DNA of 64,000 nucleotides from Aureobasidium sp. EXF-3400 (taxonomy: Eukaryota; Ascomycota; Dothideomycetes; Dothideales; Saccotheciaceae). Below the pieces are notes generated by a model. The model did no database searches. It saw only the letters and a program-made list of their open reading frames with translations, and was not told where the DNA came from. Made by a program: the position numbers and the translations under genes. Location of the stretch: positions 24,058 through 88,057 of the forward strand of contig SWBL01000214.1 in NCBI GenBank assembly GCA_024195585.1. Reading direction: 5' to 3'. Shown here in pieces: positions 21,725 to 32,117 of this stretch. Every line of letters starts with the position of its first letter. The first letter of the stretch is position 1.

Positions 21725-22835
21725 ATGGCACCTCGAAACCACGATATTGCTGTGATACCAGGCGACGGAATCGGCCCTGAAGTCATTGCAGCGGCTATCA
21801 AAATCCTTGAATATCAGTGTGGAAAGAGTGGATCATGTCGATTGAACCTGAGGTGGCTTCCCTACGGATCTGATCACTACAGACAGCATGGCAATTATAT
21901 GCCCGCAGATGGTCTGGACGAGTTGAAGAAGAGCGAGGTAATCCTGTTTGGTGCTGTTGGTGCCCAAGGTATGCAATCAACCGAAGGCGATTACTGAGAT
22001 CTTGCTGACAGAGTTCTCTGCAGACATACCGGATCACATCTCCCTTTGGCAACTACTGCTCACCATCAGAGGTTCATTTCAGCAGTACGCCAATGTGCGA
22101 CCCATCAGCAATCTCTATAGTCCACACTGTATCCTAGGAAGCGCCAAGATCGACTGGATGTTCATCCGCGAGAACAGCGAAGGAGAGTATTCTGGTCATG
22201 GAGGTCGATCGCATGCGCAGCAAGACTGGGAAGTGGCGACAGATGTGTCGATCTACACAAAGCATGGAGTGCGCCGAATCATGAAATTCGCGTTCCAGAC
22301 GGCATCACAACGAAGTGCGAAGCATCTCATCGTTGTCACAAAGTCCAACGCGCTACGAAATGGCTTGGTGATGTGGGATGAAGTTGCGTTGGAGGTCTCC
22401 AAAGAATTTCCCGATGTGAAGTGGGAAAAAGAGCTTGTCGACGCCATGACGGTCAGAATGGTCAAGAAGCCTCAGACTATCGACACCGTTGTTGGTACGA
22501 ATCTACACATGGACATTCTGTCTGACCTCGGAGCAGCTCTGTGCGGTTCCATTGGCATCGCTCCTTCAAGCAACTTGAATCCAGAACGCCAATTCCCATC
22601 CATGTTTGAGCCAGTCCATGGAAGTGCATTTGATATAACTGGAAAGGGATTGGCTAATCCTGTAGGAGCTATCTGGAGTGCATGTGAGATGCTGAGATGG
22701 CTCGGAGAAGATTCCGATGCTGACGCTATAATTGCTGCGGTCGAACAAGCAACGGAAGCGCATGTGTGCACTCGAGATATGGGGGGAAATGCTAGCACAG
22801 CTGAGATGACCGATTCGATCATATCTCTTCTATAG
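21725..22835 (+). CDS. Tartrate/3-isopropylmalate-type beta-decarboxylating dehydrogenase
   Basis: Two exons, 21725-21968 and 22024-22835, giving 351 residues. It starts HDIAVIPGDGIGPEVIAAAI. Arginine-containing VRPISNL, FIRENSEGEYSGHGG and VVTKSNALRNGLVMWDEV follow, then NLHMDILSDLGAALCGSIG, the metal-binding Asp cluster, and EPVHGSAFDITGKGLANP. The set matches the TTUC group (tartrate dehydrogenase/D-malate decarboxylase) more than leucine-pathway LeuB. It would oxidise a 2-hydroxy acid with NAD(P) and Mg/Mn, often with decarboxylation. The gene is divergent from the Gfo/Idh gene; the pair probably performs successive oxidations of one substrate, which is inference from context. Confidence 0.9.
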
Positions 22836-23989
22836 AGATGAGAAAGTGACGATCATAGATCTACTGTATCAACAATCACTTGCGACAGATTCGTTTAAAC
22901 TATGGTTCCGGCACATTGCATATGCTTTCTTGATTCTTGAGCAATTCGTGAAATGAATCCTCCCCACGACGCCATACGCATTTCAGTTATCTGTACGCGA
23001 TTTTGAGGGTCATGTCCACCGATTCCCCGCAGAGGCCTGCGATACAACGACGTCTGCTGACCTCGTCTGCTTGGCTTCTGATGACTAACGCACTATCATG
23101 ACCTACTCGAGACCTCAGGGGCAGAGTCGTTGGACCGTGTCTCCAGTGCCCCAAAAACACTATCCCCCCTTTTATCCGAAACATTCATCAAATGCTGATC
23201 ACCAGTCCATGCACCAGACACACATATCCCGACTCAGCCGGAGTTGATTCAAACCGCTCAAAGGTCGATGAATGCATGACATGAGGGGTGCCCCAGAGGA
23301 TCGCCATTAGCCACTATCTACGGCATTTTATTATATTGTTTTTCTCTTGGGTCACAGCATACTAGCAACATGTGTGGTCAGACATTCTCTTGCTGGGACC
23401 GCAGGCGTCTATTCCTACTTGATCTCAGCACCAAGGGCTCTTGTAGTATCGGCGGCAATCTTTCGATATATGCCGGCTGCCTTAGACTTCCAAGGTATGG
23501 CAATTCACGGGGGAGTGTGATCGGATGCGAAGCTGTCGTGCCAGACGGAACACTGATTAGATGCGCAAAAACAATACAAGGTAGGATCTGAAGCAGCTTT
23601 TGGAAGTAGCTAAGGTATCGCACCCCATTATGTGAAGAGAGTGGAGATACTCCTGGAGCCATAGGTATACCGGTGGATGGTCCAGCATCGCGGCTGTATC
23701 TCTGCCGAACATAGCATCAGAATTTCCAGGAAATGGTTCTTGAAGTACTCTGAGAGTAAGTTTATGGTGGTATCGTTGAAGCGATCAAGAGTCCTGATGG
23801 TCCTATCAAGGCATCGTGAACTCAGAGAGATATCTCTAATCAATTGAATCTGGCATATCTCGTATGTCATCCTGTTTTGATACTTTCTATATGACTCACA
23901 AGCTACGTGAGATGTATGTGCTTGTGAAAACCTCGTATATTTCACCACCGAGAGATCAGCCTGGAAAACTGGCCGAGTCATACATTGCC
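22836..23989. other. Intergenic, no gene recognised
   Basis: About 1.15 kb between convergent genes, with short frames lacking recognisable motifs on either strand. Confidence 0.45.
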
Positions 23990-26498
23990 TTAAGAGAGCT
24001 CGATGTTATCAAGATTGATTGGATCGAACGACCAGTCAGAAGTGCCGAAGTAAGGAAAATCGAATATTTCTCCTAGGAATGCATTGTTGGCGTCCATTGT
24101 TGAGAAATCTCCGCCTTGGTTATCTTCCGTGTTCCGTGACATGCTGACCTCATGCTGTTGTCCGTGACTTGTACTACTATGCCGTGCAACAAGCACAGAA
24201 CCCAAGATCTTTTCTGCGTGGTGCGAGAATACGGCTTGAGGGTGACTCTTAAGCAAAGCAACGATCGAGGTACCATCTTCTAATAATCGCACCGTGTCGA
24301 AATAGGTTGGCCAGGTATATGACAACTGAAGCGCTAATATAGCTGCAACTCGCGCATGAGCTTACGATTCCTAATGTAGGCTGAAACAATGCATCAAACA
24401 GGGAATAGCGCGGGCTATGGTATCGACACTTACCAAGGAATGTGAGCATTGTAGCAGAGAAAGTTGGTGCCCAACGGAATTGCCACTTGTATGAGGTGCT
24501 CTGTAAGATGAAGCTAATTTGCAACGGCAGAATCCTGGATAGCTTTTCCATGATTTTACCCACTATCCGAGGTTCTGTATCCGACGATTCTCTGCAATTG
24601 TGTAGTTTATGCAGTATCGAACACCAGACGTTGAGCAAAGCGTAGTTGCGCTGTATCCATAGACTTGACCTAAGGAAGGAATGGGTTTCAAGTCCGCGTG
24701 CTATATCCCATCAGCATAAGCGAGCTGTACATGTGGAGTGTGTTTGGACGATTGGCTTACCATTGAGCGACTGATCCCAAAAATCGAACCAAGCTTGAAA
24801 ACACACTTCCGATTCATGGACAACACCCATGACCCGCGGTTCATCGGTAGGCTGTAGGCTATCAACCATTCTTTGAAATGTGCCTACGAGCGACAGTCAT
24901 TACTCGCTCTACGTGAGAATCCTCTTTGCTTACCTCGGACTTGAACAATCTCGATAGTCGACAAGAATCTTACATCCGACGTAGCGCATGCGCTGAGGTT
25001 TAGGAAATGTCGCAAAGCTTTGCTTTCCACTGGTGGCGTCCGAGGCTGTCTAGCAGTACCGTAAGCCACTTCTTTCTCGATATGAGCTAGAATTAGCCAA
25101 ACTCTGGCTCTCTCGATAAGTTCCCAACGCTGACTGTTGTGGAGCAGATTGTCTTCCGTCGATTGGACCAATTCAGTGAGAGAAGATTCTAGGCCAAGGT
25201 CCATAGCCATCTGAAAAGCGTGCCCTATGGCGAACCAGGTCTTACCCGCATGTGCTGCAGGAAGAACCATTGCTTTCACACTATCGATTGTCGCAGGGTT
25301 TCCGAAGAGACTCTCAAGCGCGAGACGCCTCGCTTCTGTGAGACAGCGTTCGCGCAGTATGGCCAAGTCGGAGGTTCGCTCGGTGCCCCCTATGAAGCTA
25401 TAATTCTGCTTCAACGCAATATAGAGCACAGTTATCAGGCAAAACATGGATCTGTGACGAAGCGAATCGAATGTATCTGAGCACGGATCAAAAAGGGGTA
25501 AAAACGGGTTGCCGCCACTCATGTAACTGCAGGATGATCGAATCAGCGGCATTATAACAAACAGTCTGAGATCACACGATTACCAAGCGAATAGCAAGCG
25601 GGGGAGATCAGCCGTATCGAAAATGTTGGAGATCAAGTCCGATTGCTCCCATGACAACTTCGACGTATGCATGAAGGAAGTCGCAGCACTGCGGTTGCCC
25701 AACCTCATTGGGTCCGGCCCCAGGTCGCAACCTGTTGACGAAGACGTTGGAGACATAGCGTTGACAGCTGTTACTGGAGCGTGCAGATGGCGCGGTTGTA
25801 GATCGGTTTGCCCATGACTTCCGTCCAAGTTTCCAGCCGGAGGATGGCTGTTCTCGTCGATTGTGTCAATCTGATTGGCCGTACATCGTGGGAAGTGATC
25901 ATGATCACCCTCAGGGGTTACGATAATATTCGGAGCTTCGGATGAATATTGCAAGTTATGAAATGGTTCATTGGGCAGGAACCCGGATGGTGGCTGTTGT
26001 AGATTCGTAAGAGCTGGTGACATTGACGACCTAACATCTGTGTTGCTCGCGACATTGTGTTCAGTTTCGCCTGTATCCCTCGATGGAACCCGGCCCTCCG
26101 GATCAACGCGGGCTTCCAGGCGAGTGATCTGTGCTTGCAATTCCGAACACCTGAAGAAGCTTAGAGATCAACAACAAGAAGACATGAGTTGGTATGCCGT
26201 ACCTTGACTTCCATTTGTCTGCCCCGGAGCGATCGCGATGGGGTCGTTTTCTCCGGCCTACTTCGTCGAAGACACATTCGACACCGGAGTTTCGGCACCG
26301 GGGGCAGGGGGAGTTGGAGCTCCCAAGACATTTCATTTTCTGCCGCCGGCAATTTCTGCACGCTTTGAATATCCGAGTCGTGGCCGGTGGTCGCTCCGTA
26401 GCATGACCCTGTTGTAGATCCGGCCGTATAGCGGTACCCAGAGTCGTGTCCATGGTTTCAGTATCATACTGCGTCTCGCGCTGCATCTCGTTGCTCAT
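23990..26498 (-). CDS. Zn2Cys6 transcription factor with Fungal_trans-type middle region
   Basis: Six-exon model starting at the ATG at 26498 (MSNEMQRETQYD). Exon 1 carries CRNCRRQKMKC then CPRCRNSGVEC, a zinc cluster with a seven-residue loop. A 52-bp intron (26202-26151) separates it from the linker CSELQAQITRLEARV. Downstream exons carry a helical middle region of Fungal_trans type: GKTWFAIGHAFQMAMDLGLE and LIERARVWLILAHIEKEV. The 3' exons (SYKWQFRWAPTFSATMLTFL; LQLSYTWPTYFDTVRLLEDG) reach a stop at 23990. Total is roughly 700 residues. Its upstream region has a CGGCCG core at 26607-26612. Lying inside the metabolic block, it is the best candidate for the regulator that binds the CGGCCGAT sites. 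Confidence 0.85.
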
Positions 26499-26853
26499 CC
26501 CTAATTCAATGTACAAGACTCGAGGGTCAGCTGCGGCAAGAATTGACACGAAGTGGCCACTTCTAACAGCACTGTTTTTGCAGAAGCCCATTGAGCTGCG
26601 GGGTACCGGCCGTTCGTAGCACCCGGAACCTCGGTAATGCATTTCTCGACTCGCTTCGAGACTTGGCAACCCTCGAGCAGACAAAGGGGATTCTTAGCGA
26701 TACTGAGTGACTGCCGCAATGTGCCCATGAGCGATGATGCTTGCTTCGTTCATGTTCTTAGGACCTAGATTTCCTAGCTAAGGCTTGTATTCATGGAGAA
26801 GCAGTAGAATTGAATCGAGAACTAGATAACAACTTCAGGGTCTGCCCATCACA
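26499..26853. promoter_or_regulatory. Upstream region of the block's Zn2Cys6 gene
   Basis: It contains accggccgttcg with CGGCCG at 26607-26612, which shares six bases with the repeated CGGCCGAT word. Autoregulation is possible but unproven. The right-hand part is the 3' end of the transaldolase gene. Confidence 0.35.
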
Positions 26854-27903
26854 CTACTCCGGAGAGGCTGCCAGGTCATTCATGATAGCCTCGAGCATGT
26901 GCTTCAATTCTGCACCGTCCCTCAAGAAGATGCGAAGACTCTCGTTGATCTTATCAGTAGCCGCTTGATCAGCGAACAGATCTAATCTGAAGTCTGACTC
27001 ATGGGTAAGGTAATTCGAAGACAAAGTCTTCGAAACTTGCGTACCTGATGCTATTAGTAAAGCAACCGATGGAACTTCGATGCTGGATTGCGTACCATTC
27101 GAGACTGGATGGGACAGCTGCTTCTTGCTCACAGCATAGTCAGCAGTTCTAAGCTCTTCTAACAGCGGTGCGGCAATAGTCATCAGGTCGCAACCAGCGA
27201 GGTGGATGCACTCGTCCATGTTGCGGAGACTGGCCGCCATGACCTCGGTCTTGATGCCTGAAGATTTGTAGTAGTCGTAGATTGTCTTGACCAGGACGAC
27301 GCCTGGGTCCTTGTTTCCGGTGTAGTCTTTGCCGGGTACATGTTTCTGGTACCAGTCCATGGTGCGGCCCACAAAGGGAGATATCAAAGTAGCGCCAACC
27401 TCAGCCGCCAACTTTGCCTGCACTAACGAAAAGACGAGAGTCATGTTGCAGTGAATTCCCTCCTTTTCAAGAATCTCACAAGCCATTAACCCCTCCCAAG
27501 TCGATGCGATCTTGATGAGTACTCGGCTTCGGTCAATTCCAAGATTTGCATAGAGAGCTACAATCTCCCTTGCCATCGAGACGGTTCCTTGCGTATCGAA
27601 TGTATGTATGGCGTCAACCTCTGTTGAGACACGGCCGGGGACGTGCTTCAGGATTTCTGCGCCGAATTGCACCAGCACCATTAGAAGCGCCGATTCCAGA
27701 CGCTTGTCCATGTCTGTCTGCTGCTGCATTCCATACGTGGCAGCATCTTTCAGGACCTGCGCGTACTTGGAAAGCTTCGCAGCTTGCAATATGTGACTCG
27801 GATTCGTAGTACCGTCTTGGGGTTGGAATGCATCGAGGACGTGGGAATCGGCAGTGTCCGCGACGATCGTTGTGTATTTGCGTAGTTGTTCGAGGGTAGA
27901 CAT
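26854..27903 (-). CDS. Transaldolase paralogue
   Basis: Intron-free 349-residue frame from the ATG at 27903, close to classical transaldolase length (about 320-335). It has the N-terminal TTIVADTADSHVLDAF and QPQDGTTNPSHILQAA (DATTNPSL in the housekeeping enzyme), RVSTEVDA, and the Schiff-base lysine segment SRVLIKIASTWEG near residue 145. MTLVFSLVQAKLAAEVGATL, SPFVGRTMDWYQKH and VMAASLRNMDECIHLAGCDL follow. Active-site residues look kept, so it should move a three-carbon dihydroxyacetone unit between sugars or sugar derivatives. Changes at usually fixed positions (DGTTNPSH, TFDTQG) suggest a specialised substrate. It is divergent from the aldehyde dehydrogenase over 348 bp with a CGGCCGAT site. 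Confidence 0.92.
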   Translation of the reverse strand: MSTLEQLRKYTTIVADTADSHVLDAFQPQDGTTNPSHILQAAKLSKYAQVLKDAATYGMQQQTDMDKRLESALLMVLVQFGAEILKHVPGRVSTEVDAIHTFDTQGTVSMAREIVALYANLGIDRSRVLIKIASTWEGLMACEILEKEGIHCNMTLVFSLVQAKLAAEVGATLISPFVGRTMDWYQKHVPGKDYTGNKDPGVVLVKTIYDYYKSSGIKTEVMAASLRNMDECIHLAGCDLMTIAAPLLEELRTADYAVSKKQLSHPVSNGTQSSIEVPSVALLIASGTQVSKTLSSNYLTHESDFRLDLFADQAATDKINESLRIFLRDGAELKHMLEAIMNDLAASPE

Positions 27904-28251
27904 GTTGTATGATAATTCAAGTGTTTGAACACTGAGCAAGTAGGCCTGGAAATTCTGGCTCCATCGTGTCTAGGCGATCTCAAGCCTATTAAATTCTCGA
28001 GACCGGGAACAAACATGTGCTATCATGAAAACAGGCGGAACCTGCGACCGGCCGATCAGGGGAACCACCCGGCGTTGAAAAAAGCTCCGAGACCCGGCTC
28101 CGAATTTGATCTTCAAGCCGATGTTTTGCATAGGCCGAATCTCCACCTCAAGGTGAATATATGAATAAAAATGCCTGGATTAGAGTGGCTTTGTTTTGAA
28201 CTCACTCAACTCTAGAGTGTCATTATTGTCAACAACTTCTTGTCACCGAAG
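27904..28251. promoter_or_regulatory. Bidirectional promoter with a CGGCCGAT site
   Basis: CCGGCCGAT is at 28048-28056, almost midway between the transaldolase and aldehyde dehydrogenase starts. Further half-sites are acccggcg near 28067-28074 and acccggctccg near 28092-28102. The arrangement parallels the 21.5-kb divergent promoter. Confidence 0.65.
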
Positions 28252-29793
28252 ATGACCGCAGACCAGAACACAAGCTCGAGGTTGAAGGACTCGCGTCTTT
28301 TCAGAGAACAAGCATACACCAATGGCGAATGGCATGAGGCTGCCTCGGGCGATCGCTTCGATGTGACCAATCCCGCGACAGGAGCTACGCTCGGAAGCTG
28401 CCCAGAGTGCGCAACGAACGACGTTATCGCAGCCATCGATGCCGCACATGCATCGCAAGCTTCGTTTCGAATGACGAATCCTACTCAGAGAGCTGCCCTA
28501 TTGAGACGCTGGGCGCATGAGATGCGGGAGAACCGAGCTGATCTTGCCACGCTCATCACACTGGAAAACGGCAAGATATACAAGGAAGCGGTTGGAGAGG
28601 TTCTCTATGCTGCCAACTTTCTGGACTGGTTCGCCGAGGAAGCGGTACGCAATCAGGGCGACTTCATTCAGACCAGTGAAAGTTCACATCGTACCGTTAC
28701 CATCAGAGAGCCAGTCGGAGTCTGTGGCCTCATCACGCCTTGGAACTTCCCAGCTGCCATGATCACTCGAAAAGTAGGTCCTGCTATAGCAGCGGGCTGT
28801 ACCAGCGTGATCAAAGCTCCTGCAGAAACACCTTTCACAGCTCTTGCCCTGGCTGAGCTAGCAAACAGGGTCGGCGTACCTCGTGGCGTGATCAACGTCA
28901 TCACGGCCAATGAGAACACAGCTGAGATTGGAAACATACTTACAACACACAAAAACATCCGGAAGATTTCATTCACAGGCTCTACCCGAGTGGGAAAACT
29001 GTTGGCCGAGAAAGCATCTGCTACGCTGAAACGGCTTTCTCTGGAACTGGGCGGTCTCGCTCCGTTCATAGTATTCGATGACGCCAACGTTGAGGAAGCT
29101 GTGGAAGGCGCGGTCATCTCGAAATTTCGTGCGGCAGGGCAGACGTGCGTGTGTGCCAACGCGTTCTTCGTGCATCAGTCGGTGTACGAGCAATTTGTGA
29201 CTTTGTTTTCTGCAAAAGTAAGACAGTTGCAAATTGGCAACGGGTTCGATGAGAATGCCAATATTGGGCCTCTTATCCACGATCGAGCCGTGTCAAAAGT
29301 TCAAGCGCATGTGGCGGATGCCAAAAAGAAGGGAGGCCTGATCGTCGTTGGTGGCGAGTTGCAATCTGATATTGGACCGAGATTCTTCCAACCAACGGTC
29401 ATCAAGTTTGCTAGCACAAACATGCTTTGCATGTCGGAGGAAACATTTGGTCCCATTGCAGGTGTCATACCGTTCGAACTCGAAAGCGATGTCGTTAAGA
29501 TGGCGAACAACTGCGAAGTTGGGCTCGCGGGATACTTCTATAGCAGAGACATAAATCGATGTTGGAGGGTCGCACAATCTTTGGAGGTTGGGATGGTAGG
29601 TATCAACACAGGTGAGTCATATTTTCTACGAGAACATATCGGGATGAAGTACTAACAAGTCACAAAAGGTATCCTGAGCAATCCCGCATCTCCCTTTGGA
29701 GGTGTCAAGCATAGCGGGTATGGTCGTGAAGGTAGCTCCTATGGCATGGCGGAATACACCATTGTCAAGTCCATGACCTTTGGTGGAAACTAG
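28252..29793 (+). CDS. Succinate-semialdehyde dehydrogenase-like aldehyde dehydrogenase
   Basis: Two exons, 28252-29611 and 29669-29793, giving 494 residues; the 57-bp intron has a perfect TACTAAC branch site. The frame shows LITLENGKIYKEA, ITPWNFPAAMITRKVGPAIA, FTGSTRVGKLLAEKA, the general-base motif LELGGLAPFIVFDDA, the catalytic-cysteine loop AAGQTCVCANAFF and, after splicing, SPFGGVKHSGYGREGSSYGM at the C-terminus. The group oxidises small carboxylated aldehydes such as succinate semialdehyde using NAD(P). Relatives include bacterial sulfolactaldehyde dehydrogenase, so the substrate need not be succinate semialdehyde. Its pairing with a transaldolase suggests it oxidises the aldehyde released by aldol transfer, which is inference. 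Confidence 0.92.
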
Positions 29794-29989
29794 CTCCTAG
29801 AGAGCAAGTCTGAGTCTTAATTTGATATCACATCTTATTTCACATTTCTCATTAAAAGTAACCAGATTCACCGTGTTGCGGATCCTCTCCGCGCGTGCAT
29901 GTAGCATAAAACGTTTGAAGAAGATAAACACTTACGTCTGCACTTGTCATTTGAGGCTGAGAAAAAACATCGATATCCTTGTCATACCC

Positions 29990-30411
29990 AAAGTGTGTTT
30001 CCCATGTTGATATGCACTGCTTTGATCTGCAACTATGCCTCGAGACCCGCCTCTCCGAGCTCACGCCTGATGCCGCTTTGCTTAACTTCATCAAATGGCA
30101 CTTGTGGGTCGCATTCTTGACTGCTATTGACCCAGACTTTGCCTGCTTCGATCTCTGCGATGGGCACGCTAAATATCCTTGGTGAAGATAGCGGCCCCAA
30201 GTCCGTATGTAGTGTTATTTGCCCGGGTCACTGCTTCGTCCTCTGTGTCAAAACACGACATGACAACCACTGGACCGAAGACTATATTTTGGTAGATCGT
30301 CACATCGTTGGTGACGTCGGCAGATACAGTGGGGGTAACCTGATAGCCCTTGGTCTCTTGCACAGGACCTTCGCCGCAGACTGGAGTCGCATCTTCGGAC
30401 TTTCCGCGTGC
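29990..30411 (-). pseudogene. C-terminal remnant of a second aldehyde dehydrogenase
   Basis: From about 30411 the minus strand reads GKSEDATPVCGEGP, GYQVTPTVSADVTNDVTIYQ, NIVFGPVVVMSCFDTEDEAV and NNTTYGLGAAIFTKDI. Then come IEAGKVWVNSSQECDPQVPF, SGIRRELGEAGLEA, a TAG stop where Tyr is usual, and LQIKAVHINMG. This is the last third of an aldehyde dehydrogenase (betaine-aldehyde type). The N-terminal two thirds, including the catalytic cysteine, are missing. It is unlike the intact gene next door, so not a simple duplication of it. Confidence 0.8.
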
Positions 30412-30479
30412 TATATAGAAGGGTATGCAGGGATGAGGGATCCACATCAATACACAAAGGCACTAGTCGTCTGTCAATC

Positions 30480-31135
30480 AATGGACACAGTCATCCATAC
30501 TGTGATTGGTAACATTGGGTATTACTTTTGCGGATCATACGTCGCCTTACCTGCGCTTGGTTCCACCGGTATGACTATGTATAAGGTCTGCTATGGCCTT
30601 GCTCTACCTGGTTTGTGTATTGGGGCAGTCTTACTATGCCACGTACGTACATCTTCCGCAGACATGACTAATATAGAGCCGCGAATGCTGATATCCCTTT
30701 CAGTTTCCAGTAAAAATATGTTTTTGTTCGGATTCTCTGTGGTTCGAAAAATCTAGCCTATAGCATGAGAATACACCGAATGATTTGGCTCAGCTGTATA
30801 TCCGGAATCACTCTGATCCCCTACGTCATTGTCAGCGCGATCCCTGTTGTTGAGTGGTCTCGTTCCACTTGTCGGGACTTTGTTTGCCACTATTTTATCG
30901 TTCCATCCATATGCTTGCATATGGCTACACGATGGTTGGCATACAGGAAAGAGCAAGCCTACCAAGATTTGACTCTTGATCGTTTTTTCGTCGTGGTATC
31001 ACGAACACTGTCGGTCGTCGCTGGAACACACGGCTCCGTCGTCAGTATTGCAGACAGTTATCAGGAATCGGTAGGCTCAGTTGCTTGGACATGCAAGGAC
31101 AACTCTAGTTCAGTGTTGTTTGAGACTCTCTTAGT
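30480..31135 (+). pseudogene. C-terminal remnant of an amino-acid permease (AAAP family)
   Basis: Starting at about 30480: TVIGNIGYYFCGSYVALPAL, KVCYGLALPGLCIGAVLLCH, then in another frame ISGITLIPYVIVSAIPVVEW, MATRWLAYRKEQAYQDLT and SVVAGTHGSVVSIADSYQES ending in TCKDNSS. These match in order the second half of fungal neutral amino-acid permeases (mtr-like). The frame shifts near 30660-30760 and the N-terminal half is absent. It begins where the divergent aldehyde-dehydrogenase remnant stops. Confidence 0.7.
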
Positions 31136-31382
31136 CTACTACATATCAATGCCCTCTCACTCATGCCTGTTCTTCGCTTGGCCTCTATACTGATTGATCA
31201 CAATTCGCGGCTGATAGAGTCGCACATAATGACGTAGTTACGCAGCTCGCTCTACAAACTTGAAGATCAGGCACTGTCGCCTCAAATGTATTGAATCTCC
31301 TCCCCTGGCAACTCTTCATGAAACAAGAACGTGTATGAGCGAGAAAAGTTTTCAGAAGAAAACTTCAACTCATATTCCGTGA
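31136..31382. other. Intergenic, no gene recognised
   Basis: Gap between the permease remnant and the 3' end of the GPI-type protein. Confidence 0.4.
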
Positions 31383-32117
31383 TTAAGAACCAAGGATGGC
31401 AACGACCACAGAACCCAGAAGCAATGCCAGCGAGATGTCTCTGTGCACATTTGGAGCTCTCGACTCAGGCACCGAGTTCGTAGGTTGCGAGCTTGTAGGT
31501 GCCGAGCCCGTAGGCTTCGGATCTGTGGAGGAACAGGAGTTCGAGCTGTTCCCGTTTTGCGCGGCTGTAGTGTTGGCAGGATTGCATGTCAGGGTTTCCA
31601 CCACACTTCGATCCGCTACAATTGCGGCAATGGTTCCAGAGAGCTGGGAGTCGGCTATCGAATAAGGTGTACAGGCTTCCACATAGCTGCCCTCGAGTGT
31701 GCTTGAGTCGCACCCAGAGAGTCGACCCGAGGTGCAGCGATGGTTTGGCGTGAAACCTATATATCCCGAGGTTCCGCTCTTGATTGGCCAAGTCTGCTCT
31801 GAAGTGTTTGTGGAAGCACCGACCCATGTTGTGACGGTCCCGTTGAACGGAAACTCGACAGCAGCAGCAATGCTTTCGAATGTGGGACCTGCTGAGTCGA
31901 CCGTGATGTTCAATGTGCGTTGGTCGGTCACATATCCGCCGATGGGCCCACGTCAATCGCTGGTGGTTGAATTACAGATCACGCCCTTGCTGATAATGGA
32001 TGTTCGTAAAGCAGGTTGGGTATATGCGTCTTGTGAAGCTGTGAAGGATGAACAAGATGCTGCAAGGGCTGAAGCAGCACAGGAGAGGAACACGACGGCG
32101 GTTGTACAGTAAGGCAT
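31383..32117 (-). pseudogene. Small GPI-type surface protein with an in-frame TGA
   Basis: The ATG at 32117 opens a signal peptide (PYCTTAVVFLSCAASALAAS). The frame then meets TGA at 31955-31953 and continues in the same frame for about 190 codons. The second part has Asn-glycosylation sites, paired cysteines (RCTSGRLSGCD), a Ser/Thr/Pro-rich stretch and a C-terminal hydrophobic tail ISLALLLGSVVVAILGS, typical of a GPI-anchor signal. A CGA-to-TGA change would explain the stop. I found no intron of normal length that removes only the stop; a donor at about 31974 with an acceptor 85 bp on is possible but would drop several residues. If unspliced, the gene is broken or uses readthrough. Function unknown. 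Confidence 0.6.

Noticed and set aside
28668..29159. 163-codon minus-strand frame inside the aldehyde dehydrogenase gene
   Set aside because: It is antisense to highly conserved catalytic motifs of a clear aldehyde dehydrogenase.
28252..30411. The aldehyde dehydrogenase remnant at 30.0-30.4 kb as a tandem duplicate of the intact gene at 28.25 kb
   Set aside because: The remnant's motifs (RRELGEAGLEA, FGPVVVMSCFDTEDEAV) belong to a different aldehyde dehydrogenase group and it is on the opposite strand.
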